NCBI GenBank assembly: GCA_905618945.1
Contig: CAJQTF010000010.1
Coordinates: 1 to 64,000 of the forward strand
From: an uncultured Methylophilaceae bacterium
GTDB taxonomy: Bacteria > Pseudomonadota > Gammaproteobacteria > Burkholderiales > Methylophilaceae
Direction: 5' to 3'
DNA length: 64,000 nucleotides
Shown here piece after piece: positions 37,138 to 47,561 of the stretch; position 1 is the stretch's first letter; the number at the start of each line of letters is the position of its first letter. Below the pieces are notes generated by a model. The model was given only the letters and a program-made list of their open reading frames with translations, did no database searches and was not told the origin of the DNA. The position numbers and the translations under genes are program-made.

Positions 37138-37866
37138 ATGGCAGGTCATTCAAAATGGGCAAATATTCAACATCGAAAAGGCAGGCAGGATGCTAAGAGA
37201 GGAAAAATTTTCACGAAATTAGTTAAAGAAATTACAGTGGCTGCGAGACTGGGCGGAGGAGATGTAAATTTTAATCCAAGATTAAGAACTGCAGTTACCA
37301 CTGCTAAAGAAGGAAGCATGCCAGCTGAAAATATTACTAGAGCAATAAAGCGAGGAACCGGTGAGTTAGAAGGTGTCAATTATGAAGAAATTCGATATGA
37401 AGGTTATGGGGTTAATGGCGCCGCAATTATTATTGATTGCCTGACTGATAACAAGCAACGCGCAGTAGCAGATGTTAGGCTAGCTTTGAGTAAAAATGGG
37501 GGTAACTTAGGCACGGATGGCTGTGTTTCATATTTATTTAAACATTGTGGGAATATTTTTTTTGCCCCAGGGGCCAATGCAAATGAATTAGCAGAAATCG
37601 CAATTGATCTAGGTGCCGAAGATATTATTAATAACGATGACGGTAGCGTTGAAATAATTACACCTCCAAATGAATTTTTAAATATCAAAGAAGGATTCGA
37701 TAAAGCAAACCTTAAATATGAATTTGCTGAATTAACAATGAAAGCTGAAACTGAAAATGAATTAAAGGGACTTGATGGAGAGAAGATGAGGAAAATTCTA
37801 GATTTTCTTGAGGATCTAGATGATGTTCAAGAAGTTTATACAAACGTTGTAATAGAGGACGATTAA
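37138..37866 (+). CDS. yebC: YebC/PmpR family transcriptional/translation regulator (start refined to [15 protein letters not shown])
   Basis: [23 protein letters not shown] signature. Confidence 0.95.
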   Translation: MAGHSKWANIQHRKGRQDAKRGKIFTKLVKEITVAARLGGGDVNFNPRLRTAVTTAKEGSMPAENITRAIKRGTGELEGVNYEEIRYEGYGVNGAAIIIDCLTDNKQRAVADVRLALSKNGGNLGTDGCVSYLFKHCGNIFFAPGANANELAEIAIDLGAEDIINNDDGSVEIITPPNEFLNIKEGFDKANLKYEFAELTMKAETENELKGLDGEKMRKILDFLEDLDDVQEVYTNVVIEDD

Positions 37867-38399
37867 TTAAAATTACTAATAAAATTCTTGGGATTGATCC
37901 GGGATTGAGAGTCACAGGATACGGCGTAATATATAATTCATCTGGCAATATTCGCTACGAAGCAAGTGGCGTAATTAAGACAACCAATCAAGATACAAAT
38001 TTGGCTTCACGCATTAAAATAATTCTTTTAGGGCTCGAAGAAGTAATTGACCAATTCAAACCAGACTGTGTAGCAATTGAGAAAGTTTTTGTAAACACAA
38101 ATCCACAATCTACATTATTGTTGGGGCAAGCAAGGGGGGCGGCAATTAGCGCAGCAGTTATGCAGAACCTCGATGTTTTTGAATACACTGCATTGCAAGT
38201 TAAAAAATCAGTTGTAGGTAAGGGGCATGCAAGTAAATCCCAAGTCCAGATAATGGTTCAAAAATTACTTAAGCTTCCATCAATTCCAAGCCCAGACTCA
38301 GCAGATGCTTTAGCTTGTGGTATTTGTCATGCTAATATTAGTGGAAGTCTCGCTAAATTTGGAACCGGTAATCGAATGAAATCTGGAAGAATAATATGA
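37866..38399 (+). CDS. ruvC: crossover junction endodeoxyribonuclease RuvC, apparent ATT start codon
   Basis: ILGIDPGLRVTGYGVI, DCVAIEKVFV, HASKSQVQ, DSADALACGICH; N-terminal ILGIDPG catalytic segment lies upstream of the first ATG/GTG/TTG; AGAGG 7 nt before ATT at 37866. Confidence 0.9.
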   Translation: MKITNKILGIDPGLRVTGYGVIYNSSGNIRYEASGVIKTTNQDTNLASRIKIILLGLEEVIDQFKPDCVAIEKVFVNTNPQSTLLLGQARGAAISAAVMQNLDVFEYTALQVKKSVVGKGHASKSQVQIMVQKLLKLPSIPSPDSADALACGICHANISGSLAKFGTGNRMKSGRII

Positions 38400-38977
38400 T
38401 AGGTAGAATCCAAGGACTCTTGCTGGAAAAAAATCCCCCTCTGATTTTGTTGGATTGTCATGGTGTTGGTTATGAGGTCGAAGTATCAATGCCCACATTT
38501 TATGATTTGCCAGAAATAGGCTCAGAAGTTACATTGTTGACTCATTTTATTGTTCGAGAGGATGCTCAATTATTATTTGGTTTTGCTTCTATTCAGGAGC
38601 GTAAAATATTCAGATTATTAATTAAAGTGAATGGTGTTGGTGCAAAAGTTGCATTATCTATCCTTGGCGGCATGACAGTTAATGAGCTTATGACTGCAAT
38701 TACAAATCAAGAATCTGATTTATTAATTAAAATACCAGGCATAGGTAAAAAGACAGCAGAACGATTAGTTCTGGAATTAAAAGATAAGTTTAAAGAGGAG
38801 CAAATAAAAATAACATCAAATAAAGAGCCGACTATACTTGAGGATATACAAAATGCATTAATTGCATTAGGTTATAGCTCAAAAGATGTTGTTACTGTAA
38901 CTAAAGAATTAGCTACAGATATTTCATTAAATGATGGAATAAGGCAGGCATTAAAGTTATTATCTAAAAACTTATAG
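38396..38977 (+). CDS. ruvA: Holliday junction branch migration protein RuvA
   Basis: MIGRIQGLLLEK, VNGVGAKVALSIL, IPGIGKKTAERLVLELKDK. Confidence 0.96.
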   Translation: MIGRIQGLLLEKNPPLILLDCHGVGYEVEVSMPTFYDLPEIGSEVTLLTHFIVREDAQLLFGFASIQERKIFRLLIKVNGVGAKVALSILGGMTVNELMTAITNQESDLLIKIPGIGKKTAERLVLELKDKFKEEQIKITSNKEPTILEDIQNALIALGYSSKDVVTVTKELATDISLNDGIRQALKLLSKNL

Positions 38978-38989
38978 TGAATTTATAAC

Positions 38990-40027
38990 ATGATTGAACC
39001 AGATAGATTTATTGATCCCTCAACCCCAGATGTCGTAGAAGAAAGTTTTGAGCGGGCATTACGGCCAAAGAAGCTTGATGAGTATGTTGGCCAGGAAAAA
39101 ATTAGAGAACAACTAGAGATTTTTATTGATGCAGCTAAGAAAAGAAATGAGGCTTTAGATCATGTTTTGTTATTCGGCCCCCCAGGTCTTGGAAAAACAA
39201 CTTTAGCAAATATTATTGCAAAAGAGATGGGTGTAAATTTACGGCAAACTTCTGGACCAGTCCTAGAGAAAACCGGAGATTTAGCAGCCTTGTTATCAAA
39301 CCTAGAAGAAAACGATGTTCTATTTATTGATGAAATTCATAGATTATCCCCAGTTATTGAGGAGATTCTTTATCCAGCAATGGAAGATTATCGGTTAGAT
39401 ATTATGATTGGTGAAGGGCCGTCAGCCCGTTCGGTAAAATTAGAATTGCCACCTTTCACTTTAATTGGGGCAACAACAAGAGCTGGCATGCTCACTAATC
39501 CACTTCGAGATAGATTTGGTATTGTGTCCCGATTAGAGTTTTATACAAGACAAGAGCTAACAAAAATTGTCATTCGATCCGCAGGCCTCCTAGAAGTTGA
39601 AATTGATAAAGAAGGTGCAAATGAAATTGCCAATCGATCAAGAGGTACACCAAGAATTGCCAACCGACTTTTGAGACGAGTTCGAGATTTTTCTGAAGTC
39701 AAGTCAGAAGGAAAAATTAATAAATTAATAGCTGATGCCGCATTAAAAATGCTTGATGTCGATTTGATTGGATTAGACTTAATGGACAGAAGTTTTTTAC
39801 TTGCAATTATTGAGAAATTCTCTGGGGGGCCTGTAGGCTTAGATAATATAGCAGCTGCAATAGGAGAGGAAAAGGAAACTATTGAGGATGTAATTGAGCC
39901 TTATTTAATCCAGCAAGGTTATTTAATGCGAACACCAAGAGGAAGACTGGCTACTCGAAAAATATATGAGCATTTTGGTTTAAAACATTCTAAAAATGAT
40001 GTAAATGATGACTTATGGAAGAAATAA
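38990..40027 (+). CDS. ruvB: Holliday junction helicase RuvB
   Basis: [56 protein letters not shown]. Confidence 0.97.
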   Translation: MIEPDRFIDPSTPDVVEESFERALRPKKLDEYVGQEKIREQLEIFIDAAKKRNEALDHVLLFGPPGLGKTTLANIIAKEMGVNLRQTSGPVLEKTGDLAALLSNLEENDVLFIDEIHRLSPVIEEILYPAMEDYRLDIMIGEGPSARSVKLELPPFTLIGATTRAGMLTNPLRDRFGIVSRLEFYTRQELTKIVIRSAGLLEVEIDKEGANEIANRSRGTPRIANRLLRRVRDFSEVKSEGKINKLIADAALKMLDVDLIGLDLMDRSFLLAIIEKFSGGPVGLDNIAAAIGEEKETIEDVIEPYLIQQGYLMRTPRGRLATRKIYEHFGLKHSKNDVNDDLWKK

Positions 40028-40422
40028 TATTTGAATGGAATGTAAGAGTATATTTTGAGGATACAGATAGCGGTGGTGTGGTTTATCATGCTAATTATCT
40101 GAAATTTATGGAGAGGGCAAGAACCGAATGGTTAAGGAGTCTCGGGTTAAATCAAATAAAATTAAAACAAGAAGATAAGGTGATGTTTGTTGTCCGAAAA
40201 ATTGATATTCAATATAAAATACCAGCAAGGTTTAACGATGAATTACTGATACAAACTGATTGTGTTAAAACTACCGATTATTCAATTATACTAAAACAAA
40301 ATATTCTGAGGAGCAAGCAGATAATCACCGAAGGTAAAGTTGAAATTGTTTGTATTAATTCAGATCTTTTCAGACCCGTACGTATTCCAAAAATGGTTAA
40401 ACAACTTATGGAGATAATATGA
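40015..40422 (+). CDS. ybgC: tol-pal system-associated acyl-CoA thioesterase
   Basis: [30 protein letters not shown] hotdog signature; upstream of tolQ. Confidence 0.94.
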   Translation: MEEIIFEWNVRVYFEDTDSGGVVYHANYLKFMERARTEWLRSLGLNQIKLKQEDKVMFVVRKIDIQYKIPARFNDELLIQTDCVKTTDYSIILKQNILRSKQIITEGKVEIVCINSDLFRPVRIPKMVKQLMEII

Positions 40423-41090
40423 TAGTAGGAAGCGATTTATCATTCTTTTCACTAATCCTAGGCGCTAGTTTGCCTGTCCAGATAGTGATGTTAATCTTAA
40501 TATTTGCTTCAGGCATGTCCTGGAAATACATTTATTTGAAAATCAAGGTGCTAAAAAGTACAGAAGAAAATACCGATGAATTCGAAAAATTTTTCTGGTC
40601 TGGTGGTGATTTAGGTAAGCTATATAAATCTTTAAGCTCCATGCATGGAGATATGAATGGGTTAGCAACAATTTTTAAAGCGGGCTATAAAGAATATATG
40701 AGTCAAAAAGAGTCAAGATCTTTTGATAAGAAAAGCATAGAAAGCGTCAGAAGGGCAATGAGTGCTAGTTACAACAGGGAGGTAGATTCACTTGAAAGAC
40801 ATTTACCATTTCTTGCATCTGTCGGGTCTGTAAGTCCATATATAGGTTTATTTGGGACTGTATGGGGGATAATGAATGCATTTATTGGGCTTTCAAATGT
40901 TGCTCAAGCTTCTTTAGCTCAAGTAGCACCCGGAATAGCAGAAGCTCTTATTGCAACAGCTATTGGGCTATTTGCTGCAATCCCTGCAGTTATTGCATAC
41001 AATAGATTTGCTGCCAAAGTTGATCGGCTATCTGTTAGATACGAAAGCTTTATGGAGGAATTCATAAATACAATAGATCGTAAGGGATAA
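40419..41090 (+). CDS. tolQ: TolQ
   Basis: ExbB/TolQ motifs [50 protein letters not shown]. Confidence 0.95.
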   Translation: MIVGSDLSFFSLILGASLPVQIVMLILIFASGMSWKYIYLKIKVLKSTEENTDEFEKFFWSGGDLGKLYKSLSSMHGDMNGLATIFKAGYKEYMSQKESRSFDKKSIESVRRAMSASYNREVDSLERHLPFLASVGSVSPYIGLFGTVWGIMNAFIGLSNVAQASLAQVAPGIAEALIATAIGLFAAIPAVIAYNRFAAKVDRLSVRYESFMEEFINTIDRKG

Positions 41091-41095
41091 ATTCT

Positions 41096-41482
41096 ATGAA
41101 AAAAAGACGATTAATGAATCAGATTAATGTAGTTCCATACATTGATGTAATGTTGGTATTGCTTGTAATTTTTATGATAACTGCTCCAATGACCAATCCA
41201 GGAGTCGTTGATCTACCAAGAGTTGGACAATCTTTAAAGCAACAGGTCACCCCAATAATAATATCAATCAAAAAAGATACTTCAACTGAAATAAAGGGTA
41301 AGAAATATAAAAAAGATGATTTATTAGCTTATATTAAAGAATCTATTGATAAGAATCCAGAACAATCAGTAGTAATTGCTGCTGATAAAAAAGTTCAATA
41401 TCAAGAAGTAATCATTGTGATGGACTTACTCAAACAGAATGCAATTAACAAAGTTGGCTTATTGCTTAAACCAGAAAAGTAA
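41096..41482 (+). CDS. tolR: TolR
   Basis: INVVPYIDVMLVLLVIFMITAP. Confidence 0.95.
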   Translation: MKKRRLMNQINVVPYIDVMLVLLVIFMITAPMTNPGVVDLPRVGQSLKQQVTPIIISIKKDTSTEIKGKKYKKDDLLAYIKESIDKNPEQSVVIAADKKVQYQEVIIVMDLLKQNAINKVGLLLKPEK

Positions 41483-41485
41483 TTA

Positions 41486-42382
41486 ATGAATATCCCTCAA
41501 TTTAATTTTGATTTAATTCGCAATTCAAATATTTGGGGCATACTTGAAGATGACCATAATTTGCAAGCAAATTTATTTTCATTCTTAATTCATTTTGCGT
41601 TATTTATTTTTATGATTTTTTCAATTCAATGGCAAACAAAAATTCCTAATTTTGCAGAAGTAGAACTTTGGGATGCAGTCCCAACTCAAATAAAAAATAA
41701 ACAAATAAAAACAGAACCAAAAAAAAATAAACAAATAAAAAAGATAAAGACGACGCCTTTAAAAATAGATAAACAACAATTAAAGCTAAATGAAGAGGCA
41801 GAAATTAAGCTAAAGAAAAAGAAAGTTGCTGAAAAAAAAGCTTTAGCAAAAAAGAAAAAATTTCAAGAAATAAAAAAACTTCAAGCAAAATTATTAAAAC
41901 AAGAAGAGATAGATAAGCTTCAAGATAAATTACTCGAACAAGATAAATTGGACAAAATAAAGGATAAATTACTTGAACAAGAAAGGATTGAAAAATTACA
42001 AGACTCCCTTAGGGATGAGGAATTAAAAAAGAAGCCAACCATAGCAATAGCAGCTGATACAGAAGTATTAGCGGGAATTAATTCAGGTGAGCTAGATCGT
42101 TTTAAAGCTTTAATACAACAAAAAATTCAACAAAATGTAAATAATCAGCTGTGTGGGCTTGATAGAGTTGAATTAGAATTCGAAATATCTTTAATGCCAA
42201 CAGGGGATTTGCTTGGAGAGCCTAAAATGACCCAATCAAGTAAAATTGCAAGTTGCGATGCGGCAGTTGAAAGAGCAATTCTTCAATCTCAGCCACTACC
42301 GATTCCTCAAGATAAGAAATTATTTAAACGATTAAAAGATTTGAAATTAAAATTCCACCCAAATGGGCATTATGATCTATAA
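41486..42382 (+). CDS. tolA: TolA-like protein
   Basis: Single N-terminal TM, Lys/Glu-rich central coil with 13-residue repeats, C-terminal TonB/TolA-like domain; between tolR and tolB. Confidence 0.88.
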   Translation: MNIPQFNFDLIRNSNIWGILEDDHNLQANLFSFLIHFALFIFMIFSIQWQTKIPNFAEVELWDAVPTQIKNKQIKTEPKKNKQIKKIKTTPLKIDKQQLKLNEEAEIKLKKKKVAEKKALAKKKKFQEIKKLQAKLLKQEEIDKLQDKLLEQDKLDKIKDKLLEQERIEKLQDSLRDEELKKKPTIAIAADTEVLAGINSGELDRFKALIQQKIQQNVNNQLCGLDRVELEFEISLMPTGDLLGEPKMTQSSKIASCDAAVERAILQSQPLPIPQDKKLFKRLKDLKLKFHPNGHYDL

Positions 42383-42452
42383 GTTGATGCGATCAATTGC
42401 ATTAATTAAAAGTGTTATCTTATTAACTTTATTAAGGAGTTATTAAAAAATT

Positions 42453-43745
42453 ATGATTTATCGAATATATTCTCTATTTTTTGGGGTTCTATTATTACTC
42501 TCAACTCCAATTTATGCATTAGAAGTGATCGAAATTCTTGGAGGCAAGGCAAGTGAAATACCAGTAGCAATTGTACCTTTTGATGGACTTGAAAATATAG
42601 GTGGACAAAAAGCCCACCAAATTATTTCATCAGATCTTAACCGTACAGGTTTATTTAGACCTTTAAATACTCTTGGAATATCTAATCCACCGAGTAGTGA
42701 TATTAATATAAATTATACAAAATGGTCGGCAATGGATGCTCAATTTATAGTTGTTGGCAAAGTTGAGTCTGAAAATCCTATTTCAGGAAATATTAAAATT
42801 ACCTGGAGTTTGATAGATATATTTAAAGAAAAAACTGTAGTTTCAATGAGATATATTGGAAAGAAATCTCAATATAGAGCTATTGCACATAAAGTATCAG
42901 ATAATGTGTATGAACATCTAACTGGTAGTAAAGGTGTTTTCCATACTAAAATTGCATACGTTAAAAAAGTTAATAATAAAAAATATAGTTTAAATGTTGC
43001 AGATTTTGACGGCTTCAATTCTAGACCTATCTTAAATACAACTCAGCCAATTATTTCGCCTCGATGGTCACCGGATGGAGAAAAAATTGCTTATGTTTCA
43101 TTTGAAAAGAAGAAGCCCGTTATATATATTCAAAACCTAAGAACAGGTAAAAGAACTTTATTGGCAAATTTTAAAGGTAATAATAGTGCGCCAGCATGGT
43201 CGCCAGACAGCAAAAAGTTAGCCATAGTATTAACTTATAATAAGAACTCACAAATTTATACTATCAATGCAGATGGAAGTGGCATTAAGCAATTAATGCG
43301 TTCCAATGCAATTAACACAGAGCCTTCATGGGCTCCGAATGGAGAAGATATTTATTTTTCTTCTAATCGAGGAGGTAACCCACAAATTTATAAGGTTAAT
43401 ATAAATGATGATGAAATTAGCAGGGTAACTTATGAGGGGAAATACAATCTGAGCCCAAGCATATCTTATGATGGAAAATTATTGATTTTTCTTACCAATG
43501 ACCAAGGAAAGTTTAAAGTAGCGATACAAAACCTTATATCCAATCAAGTGCTAAAAATTTCAGAGGGGCCAGCAGACGAATCACCAATATTTGCTCCAAA
43601 CGGCCATTTAGTATTATTTACCTATAAAGATTACGGAAAAACAACAAAAATTGGTACAGTCTCAATAAATGGATTAAAAAGGTTGCCTATAAACGTTGGA
43701 AGCTCCATAATACAAGAGCCTACATGGGGCCCAATAACAAATTAG
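42453..43745 (+). CDS. tolB: Tol-Pal system beta-propeller protein TolB
   Basis: Signal peptide; WD40-like repeats (SPRWSPDGEKIAYVSF, APAWSPDSKKLAIVL, TEPSWAPNGEDIYFSSNRGGNPQIY). Confidence 0.96.
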   Translation: MIYRIYSLFFGVLLLLSTPIYALEVIEILGGKASEIPVAIVPFDGLENIGGQKAHQIISSDLNRTGLFRPLNTLGISNPPSSDININYTKWSAMDAQFIVVGKVESENPISGNIKITWSLIDIFKEKTVVSMRYIGKKSQYRAIAHKVSDNVYEHLTGSKGVFHTKIAYVKKVNNKKYSLNVADFDGFNSRPILNTTQPIISPRWSPDGEKIAYVSFEKKKPVIYIQNLRTGKRTLLANFKGNNSAPAWSPDSKKLAIVLTYNKNSQIYTINADGSGIKQLMRSNAINTEPSWAPNGEDIYFSSNRGGNPQIYKVNINDDEISRVTYEGKYNLSPSISYDGKLLIFLTNDQGKFKVAIQNLISNQVLKISEGPADESPIFAPNGHLVLFTYKDYGKTTKIGTVSINGLKRLPINVGSSIIQEPTWGPITN

Positions 43746-43802
43746 GAATTACTAAATTCTATTAAGTTAGATACTAACAGTAATAAGTAATTCCTAATTT
43801 GT
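43737..43802. repeat. Nested inverted repeat between tolB and pal
   Basis: Arms ACAAATTAGGAATTACT (43737-43753) and AGTAATTCCTAATTTGT (43786-43802), perfect 17 bp; inner GTTAG-ATA-CTAAC (43766-43778). Confidence 0.85.
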
Positions 43803-43851
43803 GTTACAGTATCAATGACATACAGATTTTACTTAATGGAGGAAATACAAA

Positions 43852-44349
43852 TTGAAAAAATCATTATTATTACTATCACTAGTAGCATTACTCGGATCTG
43901 GTTGTAGCTCTACACCACTAGATGCACCTGGAGATCCTTCAGCAGCTAATTATTACGGCGTTGATGCTGCAACTGCAGAAGCTTTAGGTCTAGAAGAGCT
44001 TAGAGGTAATCAACTGCTTTCTCAAAGAAGCGTATTTTTTGATTTTAATAAATACGATATTAAGCCTGAATTTCAAGACTTAATCGGGGCTCATGCTCAG
44101 TATCTTAATAATCATGCTCCTGCAAGAATGATAATTAAAGGTAATGCAGATTATAGAGGATCACATGAATATAATTTGTCTCTGGGACAAAAACGTTCAG
44201 TAGCAGTTAAAGAGGCTTTGAATGCCCTTGGTGTTGACGATTCTCAGATTGAAACAATTAGCTATGGCGAAGAGTATGCAAACCAAGAATGTCAAGCTGA
44301 TGCATGTGGGCAGGATAGAAGAGCTGACATCACATACGAAGTAGAATAG
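43852..44349 (+). CDS. pal: peptidoglycan-associated lipoprotein, TTG start
   Basis: Lipobox LLGSGC; OmpA-like domain (VFFDFNKYDIKPEF, GNADYRGSHEYNLSLGQKRS). Confidence 0.95.
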   Translation: MKKSLLLLSLVALLGSGCSSTPLDAPGDPSAANYYGVDAATAEALGLEELRGNQLLSQRSVFFDFNKYDIKPEFQDLIGAHAQYLNNHAPARMIIKGNADYRGSHEYNLSLGQKRSVAVKEALNALGVDDSQIETISYGEEYANQECQADACGQDRRADITYEVE

Positions 44350-44370
44350 ATTTAATATATAGCGAGTTTT

Positions 44371-45213
44371 ATGAAAAAATATTTATTGGTTGGTCTTGTA
44401 TTGTTTTCGAATCTTGTGTTTGCATTATTTGAAGATGAAGAAGCTAGAAAAAAGATTAATGCTATGCAAGACCAATTAAATAATATTGAAAAATCGCTAG
44501 AATTCAAGATTAATCAGAAATTTTCAAAAAATTTATCAAAATATAGTTCGGAATTAAATGAGCTACACGATATTATCTCAAAGTTAATTGGTGACGTAGA
44601 AGTCTTGCAATTTGAACTTAAAAACTCAAAAGAAAGACATAACGTAATTTACCAAGAATTAAATGACAGAATTTTAAACCTTGAATCTAAAATTGAAGAG
44701 AAGAATCAAAATATACCGCAAGAGAAGCCTAATGAAACTCTTAATAAAACTCCCCAAGCTGAAATTGAGCTAAGAATTGAAGATCTTACAGAGAAGGATG
44801 AGGGCTTAGTACCTTTAGTCGATAAAAATATTGAGCTTGACGAGTATGCAGAAGCAGATTCATTAGTTAAGGCAACAAGATATAAAGAGGCTTTTGAAGC
44901 TTTAGATAAATTTATAATAACTTATCCTAATTCTAATTTATTACCGAAAGCGAAATATAGTCTCGGTTATTCTCAATGGGCTCTAAAAAATTATAATGCA
45001 GCAATCAAAACGTATTCAAAAATAATACAACTTCATCCTGATAGTGAAATAATCCCAGATGTTATATACGGTATTGCAAACTGCGAGATTCAATTAACCC
45101 GAATCACGAAGGCCAAAAAAACCCTAAGAGGTTTAATAAGTAAATACCCACGATCTGAAATTATTGAGAAAGCTAAAAAAAGACTTGAAGCATTAAAATC
45201 GATCAAACTTTAA
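44371..45213 (+). CDS. cpoB: Tol-Pal associated YbgF/CpoB TPR protein
   Basis: Signal peptide, N-terminal coiled coil, C-terminal TPRs (YKEAFEALDKFIITYPNSNLLPKAKYSLGYSQWALKNYNAAIKTYSKII). Confidence 0.88.
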   Translation: MKKYLLVGLVLFSNLVFALFEDEEARKKINAMQDQLNNIEKSLEFKINQKFSKNLSKYSSELNELHDIISKLIGDVEVLQFELKNSKERHNVIYQELNDRILNLESKIEEKNQNIPQEKPNETLNKTPQAEIELRIEDLTEKDEGLVPLVDKNIELDEYAEADSLVKATRYKEAFEALDKFIITYPNSNLLPKAKYSLGYSQWALKNYNAAIKTYSKIIQLHPDSEIIPDVIYGIANCEIQLTRITKAKKTLRGLISKYPRSEIIEKAKKRLEALKSIKL

Positions 45214-45240
45214 TACACCTATTATTACATTGAGCTCCAA

Positions 45241-45882
45241 GTGCAAAAATTAAAAGTAAATGAAATTTTCTATTCACTTCAAGGTGAATCATCATATGCT
45301 GGGCTCCCTACAATTTTTATAAGATTAACGGGTTGCCCAATGCGATGTGGTTATTGTGATACTGCATATGCATTTAATGAAGGTGATAATTTTACTATTG
45401 ACAATATTTTAGAAACTATCTCTGAGTATAAAACTAAAAATGTGACAGTAACGGGGGGGGAACCGTTAGTTCAAAAAGAATGTTGGACTCTTTTGAAATG
45501 TCTTTGTGACGAGGGATACACAGTTTCGTTAGAAACTGGTGGTGCAATTTCGATAAGTGAAATTGATCAACGTGTAAAAATAATTTTAGATATTAAAACA
45601 CCAGGCTCAGGTGAAGAGAAAAACAACTTTTGGGACAATCTAGAATTGATAAAACCAAAAGATGAAATAAAATTTGTTATAACTGATCTAAAAGATTACA
45701 TTTGGGCTAAAGAAGTTTTAATTAGAGAAAAACTAAATGAAAAAGCAATAATATTATTTTCTCCAGTTTATGGCGACATTAATCCAAAAGACCTTGCAGA
45801 GTGGATTTTAAAAGATCAATTACCAGTTAGATATCAAATTCAACTCCATAAAATTATTTGGGGGGAAGTGCCAGGTGTCTAA
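45241..45882 (+). CDS. queE: 7-carboxy-7-deazaguanine synthase, GTG start
   Basis: Radical SAM CxxxCxxC variant [24 protein letters not shown]; adjacent queC. Confidence 0.94.
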   Translation: MQKLKVNEIFYSLQGESSYAGLPTIFIRLTGCPMRCGYCDTAYAFNEGDNFTIDNILETISEYKTKNVTVTGGEPLVQKECWTLLKCLCDEGYTVSLETGGAISISEIDQRVKIILDIKTPGSGEEKNNFWDNLELIKPKDEIKFVITDLKDYIWAKEVLIREKLNEKAIILFSPVYGDINPKDLAEWILKDQLPVRYQIQLHKIIWGEVPGV

Positions 45883-46549
45883 AAAAGCAATAATATTATT
45901 ATCAGGTGGATTAGATTCTTCAACAGTTCTAGCAATAGCAAAGGCAGAAGGTTACGAATGTTATGCTTTAACTATAAACTATCATCAAAGACATGATGCA
46001 GAACTAGTAGCAGCTAGAAAGATAGCAAATTTTTTTAGAGTCAAAGATTTTAAAATTGTTGATATAGATTTGAGTTGGCTAAAAAACTCAGCTTTGACCA
46101 ATAAAAATATTAGTATCCCAGAAAACCCTTCTATTGGAATTCCGGTGACATATGTTCCAGCCCGAAATACGATAATGATGACCTTAGCCTTAGCTTGGGC
46201 AGAAACAATTAATAGTCAAAATATTTTTATTGGAGTCAATGCAGTTGATTATTCCGGATATCCTGATTGTCGACCTGAATATATAGAAAGCTTTCAAAAT
46301 ATGGCAAATTTAGCCACCAAGGCGGCAGTGGAGGGCAGTAAGATTAAAATACATACACCTTTAATAGAAATGTCAAAAGCAGAGATTATTTGTATGGGTA
46401 TAAAAAAACAGGTTGATTATAAGATGACGGTTTCATGTTACCAGGCAACTGAAAGCGGTTTAGCATGCGGTAAATGTGACTCATGTAGGCTTAGAAAAGA
46501 AGGATTTAAATCTGCTCAAATAGAAGACCCAACTAATTATAAGATATAG
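45875..46549 (+). CDS. queC: 7-cyano-7-deazaguanine synthase
   Basis: [19 protein letters not shown]-loop, C-terminal Zn motif SCYQA...[14 protein letters not shown]. Confidence 0.96.
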   Translation: MSKKAIILLSGGLDSSTVLAIAKAEGYECYALTINYHQRHDAELVAARKIANFFRVKDFKIVDIDLSWLKNSALTNKNISIPENPSIGIPVTYVPARNTIMMTLALAWAETINSQNIFIGVNAVDYSGYPDCRPEYIESFQNMANLATKAAVEGSKIKIHTPLIEMSKAEIICMGIKKQVDYKMTVSCYQATESGLACGKCDSCRLRKEGFKSAQIEDPTNYKI

Positions 46550-46572
46550 ATAAAATCAAATATTTAATTAAC

Positions 46573-46602
46573 TTGCCAAAGTTATCTAAAATAGCGTAAA
46601 AT
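46573..46602 (+). promoter_or_regulatory. putative sigma70 promoter for rpsP operon
   Basis: TTGCCA-N18-TAAAAT upstream of rpsP. Confidence 0.45.
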
Positions 46603-46644
46603 TTTGCCCTTTCTGTAGAAAACAATTAATAAAGAGAATAAATT

Positions 46645-47034
46645 ATGGTGGTTATTAGGCTTTCAAGAAGTGGTAATAAAAATAGACCTTATTTTAATGT
46701 TGTAGTAGCAGATTCAAAGAAGCCTCGTGATGGGCGTTTTATTGAAAGAATTGGCTTTTACAACCCGATGGCTAGAGTAGGCTCGGAAACATTAAGATTA
46801 GAAACAGGTCGAATTGAATACTGGCAAGGACACGGCGCATTATTGTCAGACACAATGACTAGGATTGTTAAATTGCATGCTAAAGGACCAGATGGCTTAG
46901 CAGAAATGAAGAAAAAAGATGCTCAAAAAGCTGCATCAAAAAAAGCAAAAAAAGAAGCTGAAAAATTAGCAAAAGCTGAGGCAGCGGTCGAAGCAGAAGC
47001 TCCAGCGGCAGAAGCAAAGACGGAAGATAAATAG
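46645..47034 (+). CDS. rpsP: 30S ribosomal protein S16 with Ala/Lys/Glu-rich C-terminal extension
   Basis: [41 protein letters not shown]. Confidence 0.96.
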   Translation: MVVIRLSRSGNKNRPYFNVVVADSKKPRDGRFIERIGFYNPMARVGSETLRLETGRIEYWQGHGALLSDTMTRIVKLHAKGPDGLAEMKKKDAQKAASKKAKKEAEKLAKAEAAVEAEAPAAEAKTEDK

Positions 47035-47045
47035 AGAAGGTTATA

Positions 47046-47561
47046 TTGTCTTCTATAGAATTAGAAGAAATTGTTGTAATGGGTAAAGTGTTAGTTCCAT
47101 ATGGGGTTAACGGATGGGTAAAAGTTTATTCTTTTACAGAAAAATTAGAATCTTTTTTGACATATAAAAAGTTATATCTTTCTAAAGATCAGAAAAATTG
47201 GTTAGAAATAAAGATTAAAGAAATTAAATTGCATGGTAAGACGATTATTGCAAAGTTTTCAGAAATTGCTGACCGTACGCAAGCAGAGACTTATAAAGAT
47301 TATTTAATCGGGGTACCTAAAGATTACCTGCCTCAATTAAATGAAGATCAGTACTATTGGAACGATCTAATAGGATTTGAAGTATTAAATCTTCAGAATG
47401 TTTCTTTTGGCCTAGTTGATACATATATTGAAACTGGTGCAAATGATGTAATAGTTGTTAAGGGCGATAAGGAGAGATTAATTCCATATACACCAATGAC
47501 GGTATTAAAAGTAGATACCATAGAAGATAAAATAATTGTGGATTGGGATGAGAGCTTCTAA
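47046..47561 (+). CDS. rimM: ribosome maturation factor RimM, TTG start
   Basis: VMGKVLVPYGVNGWVKVYSFTE, YYWNDLIGFEV; between rpsP and trmD. Confidence 0.93.
   Translation: MSSIELEEIVVMGKVLVPYGVNGWVKVYSFTEKLESFLTYKKLYLSKDQKNWLEIKIKEIKLHGKTIIAKFSEIADRTQAETYKDYLIGVPKDYLPQLNEDQYYWNDLIGFEVLNLQNVSFGLVDTYIETGANDVIVVKGDKERLIPYTPMTVLKVDTIEDKIIVDWDESF

Noticed and set aside
37905-38399. ruvC as a truncated pseudogene (ORF track starts at TTG 37905)
   Set aside because: The reading frame upstream is open and encodes the conserved ILGIDPG start; an ATT start with good SD explains it better.
45214-45240. preQ1 riboswitch upstream of queE
   Set aside because: Only about 27 nt separate cpoB and queE, with no aptamer-like structure.
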